A stretch of DNA of 64,000 nt, taken from Rhabdophis nuchalis (lineage: Eukaryota > Chordata > Lepidosauria > Squamata > Natricidae). Below are positions 56,206 to 64,000 of the stretch, piece after piece. The stretch covers positions 102,501,375-102,565,374 of the forward strand of contig CM077644.1 of assembly GCA_039707465.1 (NCBI GenBank), read 5' to 3'. How positions within the stretch are numbered: the first letter of the stretch is position 1; the number at the start of each line of letters is the position of its first letter. The position numbers were made by a program, and so were the translations under genes. The notes under the pieces are model-generated. The model had not been told where the DNA came from, ran no database searches, and saw nothing but the letters and a program-made list of their open reading frames with translations.

Positions 56206-56591
56206 CAGTGGTGGGTTTCAATTTTTTTTAGAACCTACTTTGTAGGTGTGGCCTATTTTGTGGGTGTGGCTTGGCAGTCATATGACAGGGTGAGAATGGC
56301 CAACTTGTAAAATGTGGTGAAACTCATTTAACAACGCTCTTGCTTAGCAACCAAAATTTTGGCCTCAATTGTGATGATAAATTCCCTCCCTCCCCCCCCT
56401 CTCTCTCCCTTTCTTTCCTTTCTTTCCTTTCTTACTTTCTGCCTTCCTTTCCTTTCCTTCCCATTGAGTTACCGGCAGCAGCAGCCCAGACTTACTTCTG
56501 GGTCCGCCAGTGGAACCCCCTCTCACCGGCTCTCTAAATTTCACCATCCAGTTCTTGCAAGTAGGTGCGAGCCTGCAGAAACCCACCACTG
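56206..56591 (-). mobile_element. hAT MITE, CAGTGGTGGG family, 8-bp TSD in microsatellite
   Basis: 386 bp, ends CAGTGGTGGGTTTC and GAAACCCACCACTG..., flanked by ATCTATAT on both sides (56198-56205 and 56592-56599). Reverse-oriented relative of 34253, with a polypyrimidine block at 56385-56460 at the matching internal position. Confidence 0.92.
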
Positions 56592-56599
56592 ATCTATAT

Positions 56600-56646
56600 C
56601 TACCTACCTACCTACCTACCTACCTACCTACCTACCTACCTACCTA
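56600..56646. repeat. (CTAC)n microsatellite
   Basis: About 11 units adjoining the MITE right flank. Confidence 0.93.
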
Positions 56647-56726
56647 TTCATACATTTTCATATATATCATAGGTTTTTTTCAAGTTTTTTATCCATGTTT
56701 GTTTGGATGCTTATTTTTGCAAATGT

Positions 56727-56748
56727 GCACACACACACACACACACTC
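56727..56748. repeat. (CA)n microsatellite
   Basis: Ten CA units. Confidence 0.9.
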
Positions 56749-57059
56749 ATAATCATGTGATGCAAATACCCCAAAAATTCAGTCATGATCTGGGCACATG
56801 CAAATAAAACTGAAGATGTATATCACCATTTTTACAATTTTCTCTATAGAAGTTGCTTGCTGTATACTATGAAGTTTGCCACAGGGCCTTTTTTCAAATT
56901 TCTCCCAACTTCTGCCCAGGGCAGAGCATTCTTATTAGTACAGTTCCAAGTGTAGATTTTTCTATCCAGGGAACTCTTCTCATAATGCACCTTATATTCC
57001 TTCTGTGCAATCTTTACTTCTCATGTTGTTCATGAGTGAGCACTTTGGAATCATACAAC

Positions 57060-57246
57060 GGCTCGGAGAGGAGGATGGAAGGGGGAGAAAGAGAAGGAGA
57101 GAAGGTAGGAAGGGGAAGAGGAAGAGCAGGAGTAGGAAAAAGGGAAGGGAAGAAGGGAGGAGAAGGAGAGGAGGAAGGAAGGAAGTAGAGAAGGGAGGGA
57201 GGGAGAAAAGAAAGGGAAAACAAGGAGGTGTTAGAAAAGGAGGAAG
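57060..57246. repeat. GA-rich polypurine tract
   Basis: About 185 bp almost free of pyrimidines, composed of GGA, GAAG and GAGG units. The 84- to 115-codon frames here are compositional artefacts. Confidence 0.93.
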
Positions 57247-58150
57247 GGATGGTAAATAAAGCAACCCAAATTGTACATTATAAATTATTAAATGAAATAA
57301 TAAATGTATAAGAATGATAAATGTAAAGAAGAATACCAATTATATGAATGCATACTTAAAATGGTATGTAAGAGAATAAAAAAATAAAAATTCTTTGGAA
57401 AACGGAATCATACAATGGCTTGTTAATAACTCAGTTAATTCGATTCTCAGGCAGACTTCTTGCATTACTATTACTGTGCCTTATTCAGCTATTTGGAAAT
57501 TATTTTGTGAGGGATCTGCCAGCTAGTCAGCAATACATCAGACTGAGTAACTTTTGTTGTTTGGTTAATTTTACATTTCAGTGATGTGCAAAGTTTGGCA
57601 ATACCAAATTGCATATCAGGCTTAGAATGAAGCCAATTCTCTTGAGTCTGGTAAAACACAGAAACCAGAGATGGGCTAGCTAACCTTTCTTTATTTCTCA
57701 CGCTAATCTCTTACAAAATGGAAGACAAAATTGGCAATTACCAAAGCTGGACTTTTAATTACTGATTCCAAGCCAAAAGAGGAAACCGAAACTAAGGTTT
57801 ACAAGCATTTTTCTCGATATTTAGCAAAAAGAAAAAATCAAGATTTTAACTTGATAACAAGACAAAACTTTCTCATAAGGTCATTGTTGAAAAATTACTG
57901 GTAATTTATATTTTGGTTTGCAGCCAGCATATTCCCAGTCAGTCCCTATGTCTAGATCAGAGGAAGTATACACGCCACTTAGTTCAGCTAGCAAAAATAT
58001 GTAGCTTGGTGTTTATTTATTAAACATCAGAAAATATTTAAAAAGCAAACCAGTTAACTGGCAAAAATGGGATAAAAGGCAGACAAAAACAGAGGCAGAG
58101 GTGGGGGAGGAGAGAGAGGGGATAATGTAAAATCTGTTCCATTGTTCATC
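57247..58150. other. Unannotated AT-rich stretch
   Basis: Nothing recognised. Confidence 0.4.
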
Positions 58151-58154
58151 TCTT

Positions 58155-58161
58155 TTTCCCT

Positions 58162-58195
<34 letters not shown>

Positions 58196-58219
58196 CCCTC
58201 CTTCTCTCCCTCCCTCCCT
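58155..58219. repeat. (CT)n / (CCCT)n tract
   Basis: Polypyrimidine run. Confidence 0.92.
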
Positions 58220-58723
58220 GTAAGACAAGGACAGAAAGAGCCTGTGACAGAGTCAAAAGAGGAACTAGCCTGGAGTCGTTATGTTCCCACAAGCAGTCCG
58301 AGTTCAGCCCCTCTTGAATTCCATTAACTCTTATCTAACATCAATTTAAAGCTAACTATTAATTGACTTGATTCTTGTGTATAGGCACGAACAATAAATC
58401 AGCTTAACTGGAACTGGAAAAGTAGGTCGTTACGAAGCCATGGTTAAAGAAACCCTTTGGTGGATAGGGATGATGAATCCATGCACTTGCCCAAGTCTGG
58501 CAGGGAAGATTCCATAGGCATGATGGGGCATCTAAACAGTAATCATAGAACATTTAGTATACTATTGAGCAGTTTATGACAATATCTCTCTCAGTTAAGG
58601 TCACTTGAATCACACATTTTAGTTATAGCAGAGATTTACTTGACATAGTTCCCCTGCCTACCCCTACCCTTAATATTCAGTGGTTATGCTGAAAACTAGA
58701 GGCTAAAGTCAAACATGCATGCC

Positions 58724-58961
58724 AGTGATGGCACAGTGGTTAGAATGCAGTATTGCAGGCTACTTCTGCCAACTGTCAGCACTTCGATTCTCACCGGCTC
58801 AAGGTTGACTCAGCCTTTCATCCTTCTAAGGTTGGCAAAATGAGGACCCAGATAGTTGGGGGCAATATGCTGGCTCTGTAAACTGCTTAGAGAGAGCTGT
58901 AAAGCATTGTGAAGCAGTATATAAGTCTAATTGCTATTGCTATTGTTATTGCTAAAATAAA
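58724..58961 (+). mobile_element. tRNA-derived SINE, best copy of family
   Basis: TRNA-like head with box A TGGCACAGTGGTTA (58729-58742) and box B-like 'cttcgattctcacc' (58783-58796). Body 'caaggttgactcagcc', 'gttggcaaaatgaggaccc' and 'gggggcaatatgctggctc', then tail (ATTGCT)n. Reverse copies at 2068, 5448 and 62017. Confidence 0.82.
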
Positions 58962-58989
58962 GCACTGGAAATATTATTTGGTTAGCTAG

Positions 58990-59222
58990 ATGAAGACAGA
59001 AGATGGCTTTCGCATTGATTTTGCTTGTCAGAAGGTCATAAAAGGTGATCACATGATACCATCATAAATATATGCCAGTGCTAAGCATCCAAATTTTGAT
59101 CATGTGACCACAGGGATGCTACAACAGTCAAAGTGTGAAAACAGTCATAAGTTACTTTTTATGACTTGTGTGACCCTTAAGAGGGTCATTAAGTGAATGG
59201 TTGTAAGTTGAGGACCACCTGT
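58990..59222 (+). mobile_element. Tc1/mariner-like MITE, 3' half
   Basis: 'cattgattttgcttgtcag', 'gatcatgtgaccacagggatg' and the right terminal repeat 'gttgaggaccacctg' followed by TA. 5'-truncated relative of 8930. Confidence 0.8.
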
Positions 59223-60322
59223 ATGAAGCTCTGATAAAGAAGCCGCTGCAATGTTGGAGAACAGTGTTGTTCATTGGCACATTTTTCTCTCACCTAGGTA
59301 CCTCTATTGCTTGCTGCAATGTGGTGTTAGAACATCTGTTTTGCATGCTGGTTTGACATTTGGTAACTGAATTTTTCCATAAAGACTGTGAAAGATTCAG
59401 GGTTAATATTATTGAGCAATACATGTAATACATGCAATAAATCTTAATAAGCAAGCAAACTCTTTGTGGACTTTGTAATGTTACAAGTCGTGGGAGACTC
59501 TTTGGCAGTAAGGAAGAGAAAGGGCTTGAGGCAAGAGTGGGGAAGTGGGAAAAATGGGGTAGCTTTGTAAACTATTATATAATAAGAGTTCTAAGTTACA
59601 GTTTATTCAGGATACTATGTTAAGGACTGAAAGAAAGCAAAGATAGACAATGAGGATGGGATCCTGTAACGTAATATAACCATAGCTTCCTCTGATCTTG
59701 ACGTTCCTCATGCTGAATATTAATGCCAATAATTATTAGCTGTGGATCAGGAGCAGGCAATTAATTTTCTCAAGGAACCATATGAGAAATTAGGACTATG
59801 GTGGAAGGCCAAACCAATGAAATCTGGTGTGATGCCTTCAAACTCCGTCACCTCAATTCCTCAGCCTGATCCAGGTGAGGGGCGAGTGCTGCACAGGTTT
59901 GGAAAAATGCCTTCTCTCCTCAGCCTCCTGTGGCCACCAGCTGACTGAAGGAGTGTACACCTGACTGTGCAGAGATGTACCCAGCTCAACTTTTTTTTCT
60001 GCCCCCGTGGCACACTTTTGACTTCTAATTTCCGATTGATCTCACGTAAGCTGGACAAGGACAGCCAAAGGGCCAGACCTGTAAAATGCCCAGGTCTTCT
60101 GTGGGTGAGCACTTTTGTATACTCTGAAATTGCTATCAGGCTGGCCAGAGAAGATGTTATTCAAAACATTACATCCAGCACTGTTCAGGAACTCCAATAC
60201 AATTGATTTTTCTAAGCTTACCAGGAAAAAAGAATATATTTTCACAAGTTGATTTTGATTAATAATCCACTTCATGGAAGAATGTTACAATGGAACTGTT
60301 TAGGTTTGGATATGGAATACAA
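59223..60322. other. Unannotated stretch
   Basis: Overlapping short frames at 59742-60275 on both strands lack any motif; no repeat recognised. Confidence 0.4.
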
Positions 60323-60323
60323 G

Positions 60324-60631
60324 TAGTGGTGGGATTCAACCAGTGTAACAACTGGTTCACTGAGCACTCGCTTTCCAAGCAAGCGTGCACCAAACACGCA
60401 CTCTGCATACACACATTATGCTTGAAAACAGCTCTAAAACTTACCTTCTACTGCAGCCCCAGTGAGTAAAACAGTTGAGGCATGGCAATCCGCTCTGCTG
60501 AGCCTATCAGCTGGGCTTCAAACAAAGAAAATATAGGACAGACTAGCGTAGGGGCGTGTGGGCGGGTCCAACTGATCGCCAGAACTACTGGTTCACCTGA
60601 ACCAGTCCGAACCAGCTAAATCCCACCCCTG
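60324..60631 (+). mobile_element. hAT MITE, TAGTGGTGGG family, decayed
   Basis: 308 bp, starts TAGTGGTGGGATTC and ends AAATCCCACCCCTG. The 8-bp duplication is no longer clear (AATACAAG / AATTACAAG). Confidence 0.75.
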
Positions 60632-61070
60632 AATTACAAGTGCCTAATTAATGAAGGCATACATTTGATAATGTGCTAGGGGATTAGCTAAATCATCTGG
60701 CTATGGAAATTTAGAAACAGAACTGATTTGAGATTAAGTGGTGAGAAAATACATTCATAAAACATTGTGTGATAACTCTCTGCAGTAGGAAGATCTGACT
60801 CCGATATGAACTGTAAGCAGTTACTGTGGCCAGTTTATACGAAAAGTGCATAAGAAAAATGATGCCTAATGGAAAGTATGAGTAGCATATGTAGACGCTG
60901 TAGACTTCCATTAATTTTGTTAATGAGCAAACGTGCTGAAAAGGCCAGGAAAATGCAGCCAAAAGGTACCTGGGGAAACAGTGCTTTCACATAAACTGTG
61001 ATTCAAGACAATCACAGGCAGAAATTTCTTGTTATAGCTGTGAATGACTATAGTATAAACTATATTCAGT

Positions 61071-61118
61071 GCACTACCCTATCCTCTAGTATAGTATTAC
61101 TAGAGGATAGTGTAGTGC
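61071..61118. repeat. Isolated inverted repeat (hairpin)
   Basis: 21-bp arms with one mismatch (GCACTAC-C-CTATCCTCTAGTA and its inverse) around a 6-nt loop. No flanking duplication seen. Confidence 0.85.
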
Positions 61119-61577
61119 AGCAAACATTTCTATTTATATTGGGGAGTGGGGGCAGAAATCCTCAACATTTAGTTTGAGTTTAGTACCCTAAACTAAACAT
61201 ACAGTTCCTAAATAGGAATTAAAATAACCATATGCAAGGAGAAAGTCTATCAGGGCTTCTAGGACAACTTTAGAACAATATTTGTTTATGTATTCATGAA
61301 TGGTTGTTATTAAATGCAGAAATAATACATTCAAAAGACAACAAACATAGTAGGTCTTTTTTTCTATAAGATTCGATGCAAATGTTAATTTAATGCAAAT
61401 ATTTCAGATTAAGAGGATCTATTTTTGAAAGAACTGTTGCGCTCTGATGCCAAAAACACTTTGCTAAGCTTGTCTTTTCAGATTAGCCATCCTCTGCCTC
61501 AAATGTCATTTCTGCAAGGCCTTAATGTAAATTGTCTTTCCCCACCTCCCTACCCCTGTTGCTCTTTATGAAGATCC

Positions 61578-61667
61578 TTCCTTCCTTCCTTCCTTCCTTC
61601 CTTCCTTCCTTCCTTCCTTCCTTCCTTCCTTCCTTCCTTCCTTCCTTCCTTCCTTCCTTCCTTCCCT
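61578..61667. repeat. (CTTC)n array
   Basis: About 22 pure units. Confidence 0.96.
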
Positions 61668-62016
61668 GAATAATCATTTGCTCTAACTGTATTTAGTCTT
61701 ATTTAAAAGCAATCAAGGATACTATGACATTACCCTTCCCCTGCCCCAATATTCACCCAGCTTTGCACAGATTTCATGTTCCACATCTGGAGCAAAGATT
61801 AAGAGAGCTTTAAAGCTCTGTGCAATCTCTCAGTATAGATTCTTGATGCAAAGAGGACAGGTAGGGAGGATTAAATGTCTGATATAACTGCAGTGAATAT
61901 ACCTTATACATGGAGCTTAGAGTCATCATATCGGTGTGTTGCTACAGACTCAGTACTAGACCCAAACTGTAACATACACTTCATAACCAGGAAAGCTCAG
62001 GGCAAAGGACACAAAA

Positions 62017-62250
62017 GAGCAATAGCAATAGCACTTACATACCACTTCACAGTGCTTTGCAGCCTTCTCTAAGTGGTTTATCTAGTCAGCATTTTGCCCC
62101 CAACATTCTGGGTCCTCCATTTCCGACCTTGGAAGGATGGAAGGCAGAGATAACCTTGAAGCAGTCAGGATCGAACTGCTAAAGTCAGTAATGAGTTAGC
62201 CTGCAGTACTGCATTCAAACCACTGTGCCACCACGGCTACTTCTCTCCAT
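62017..62250 (-). mobile_element. tRNA-derived SINE (same family as 58724)
   Basis: Tail AGCAATAGCAATAGC at the left, 'cacagtgctttgcagcc', 'tttgcccccaacattctggg', and the tRNA-like head reversed with 'aaccactgtgcca' at 62218-62230. Confidence 0.8.
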
Positions 62251-62635
62251 TTAGGTGGGAAGTGATTGTATCCCAATCTTTCTTCCTAACTGTGTCAGAG
62301 ATACAGAGTGAAAAGTAGTGGCAGCAATGCAGAGACTAGATTCATTTCTATTACATATACTGTATTCATTTGGAACATCCAAATGCAGCCCTTATGTCAC
62401 AATTTGACAACAGGGATCCCTCAATTTTGTTTCTTCAATTACGTTCTTGCAATTAAGTCCTTACTATTTCAGGTGATTGTCTTATCAAAGGTGGGCAGCA
62501 TTTTTGAGTCGCTGGGGCCACACATTTTTTTCTTAACTTATTTTAGTGGAAGAAGTCCATGTGCCTTTACTCCCTATAGAGAAAGAAATCGCATTTTATT
62601 AGTATGCAATAATTCACCAAGTATAATTTTAGAGG

Positions 62636-62638
62636 GTT

Positions 62639-62710
<72 letters not shown>

Positions 62711-62828
62711 TCCCTTTCTTTCTTTCTCTCCTTCCTTCCTTTCTTGTCTCTCTTTCTCCCTTCCTCTTTCTCTCTCTTTCCTTCTTTCTCTTTCTCTCTC
62801 TCTCTCTCTCTTACTCTTTCTTTCTTTC
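62636..62828. repeat. (TTTC)n polypyrimidine array
   Basis: About 75 bp of pure TTTC followed by degenerate CTTT/CTCT units. Frames of FLSFFLSF type are artefacts. Confidence 0.96.
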
Positions 62829-63225
62829 GAAAGGGACACCATAGGTGGACCTAACTAGATGTTATGAACCATAAAATATATGGCACCTTACAAAGCTGAC
62901 CCACCAACTGAGCAACAGACACTTCACTGCTGTGAAAAAATATTCCTTGTATTTACATAATATTCCACCTTTTATAGGCTTTATAAACATATGTATTTCC
63001 ATAAAAGAAGAGAGAGATCTGTTGGCAAAAGTGGGATGCATTGTTAATCTGAGGGGACAGTCAGCTTTATCTTTCCTTTTCATCCAAAGCTGGTGAAATA
63101 ATAGTTATTCTGAAGTGGTGACAGAAAAGGATGAAGTGAGGGGCCAATATTTTTGTCTCTTGTATCCATGCAATATAAAAGCATTAGTGTGGGTGCCTTA
63201 TTTGTCCTATATTTCCCCAAAAAGT
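62829..63225. other. Unannotated stretch
   Basis: Nothing recognised. Confidence 0.4.
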
Positions 63226-63304
63226 CTTTCCTTCCTTCCTTCCTTCCTTCCTTCCTTCCTTCCTTCCTTCCTTCCTTCCTTCCTTCCTTCCCTCCCTCCC
63301 TCCC

Positions 63305-63361
<57 letters not shown>
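63226..63361. repeat. (CTTC)n(CCCT)n(CT)n(CA)n compound array
   Basis: Four successive simple blocks, each differing from its neighbour by one base type. Confidence 0.96.
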
Positions 63362-63364
63362 ACC

Positions 63365-64000
63365 CTGGTCTGGGCACAGAAATGGTAGCGGTGGTGGTAG
63401 AGCTTGCTTTAGCTCTCCACCATCCTAGAACTGTGCCACACCAGATGCGCCCGGCAGCAGTGACAGTAGCGGCAGTGGGGAGAGAGCTTGCTTTGGCTCC
63501 CTGCCATCCTGGAACTGTGCCTCACTGGGGAGTTCTCCTGCGTGGATGCGTCTGACAGCAGCCGCTGTAGCAGTGGTGGCAGAGCATACCCTGCCTTTGC
63601 GGGCCTATTCTCCCACCCGAATCAACTGCAGTGGGAATTTCTGTGCAGACGCTCCTGGCGGCAGTGTGCTCAGTGTCAGGAAGACCCGGCGCCCATTTCT
63701 TCAAGCAGTGGTCTCTTCAAGCGGGGCCCGAATCAGCCATGGGGCAGGTGGGGGACCTCTGATGACCTCCAACCCCAGCAGCTGTCACATGACATTGCAG
63801 GGACCCATGCTTCCTCAACCCCCGCCTTCTGCCATCTCCAGTGCTGCTTTGCATCCCGTTGCCAGCTGCAGTTGGCTTTCTCCTAGTGATCCTTCCTGGC
63901 TGCACTCCTAGAGTGATCACATGGCATCAGAGAGGCAGGTGCCAAGGCCGCCCTGGGCACCTGAAACAGGACATGGCAGCTGCTGGGCAGCCGCTCCTTC
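63365..64000. other. GC-rich unclassified segment at window end
   Basis: GC- and CpG-richer than the rest, with overlapping frames on both strands. An imperfect direct repeat of ~100 bp ('gagcttgctttagctctcc' near 63397 and 'gagcttgctttggctccct' near 63485, each followed by 'gccatcctggaactgtgcc'-like text) suggests a repeat or the start of a GC-rich element. It continues past the edge; no motif lets me name it. Confidence 0.4.

Noticed and set aside
57005..57339. Arg/Lys/Gly-rich or Ser/Pro/Leu-rich proteins
   Set aside because: Compositional products of a GA-rich tract on its two strands.
62308..62844. 178-codon plus-strand frame
   Set aside because: Second half is TTTC repeat; first half has no motif and no splice context.

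Overview
The window looks like intergenic or intronic DNA from a squamate reptile, most likely a snake. The evidence is the repeat content: a Sauria-type tRNA SINE whose tail is compatible with Bov-B, L2/CR1-type LINEs with the squamate 3' tail, hAT and Tc1-like MITEs, Penelope-like elements (PLEs), very abundant tetranucleotide microsatellites, and a large (GATA)n array of the type known as Bkm in snakes. I find no convincing exon of a host protein-coding gene on either strand and no intact tRNA or rRNA gene. All long open frames are transposon genes or microsatellite translations.

Layout. 1-11 kb: CR1 and L2-type fragments, several tRNA-derived SINEs, three hAT MITEs (two with perfect 8-bp target duplications) and a Tc1-like MITE. 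11.3-13.6 kb: a composite satellite of 15 near-identical copies of a ~66-bp LINE 3' tip, each separated by (GATA)n. 15.9-21.4 kb: a solo LTR inside a CATATA microsatellite, into which a nearly intact 4,995-bp mag-type Ty3/gypsy element has inserted on the minus strand (two apparently identical 299-bp LTRs, AACAC target duplication, tRNA-Ser primer site, one in-frame stop in gag-pol). 22-29 kb: MITEs, LINE tails, microsatellites and a short L1-like insertion.

29.6-33.1 kb is the most interesting part. Two related families of ~340-nt tandem repeat units each carry a tRNA-like Pol III promoter immediately upstream of a textbook type I hammerhead ribozyme. There are five ribozymes: two in family A, two in family B, and one inverted family B copy. 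The two families differ by compensatory base changes in helices II and III. This is the organisation of retrozymes and of the schistosome Sm-alpha element: non-autonomous retroelements thought to spread through self-cleaved, circularised RNA. A 5'-truncated PLE with an open reverse transcriptase / GIY-YIG frame lies between the two arrays, and it also ends in a hammerhead-like motif. Two further PLE-type termini with hammerhead-like cores lie at 36.3 kb and 56.1 kb.

34-64 kb: a 135-bp perfectly palindromic hAT MITE, further hAT MITEs, a 5S-rRNA-derived fragment, an L1 insertion with an unusually long (~39 bp) target duplication inside a Tc1-like MITE, a decayed 3.1-kb L2-type LINE with endonuclease and RT remnants, and large polypurine/polypyrimidine arrays. 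The stretch 44.8-47.9 kb is the longest repeat-poor interval. The last ~600 bp is GC-rich and unclassified.

All family assignments come from reading motifs by eye; no database search was possible.
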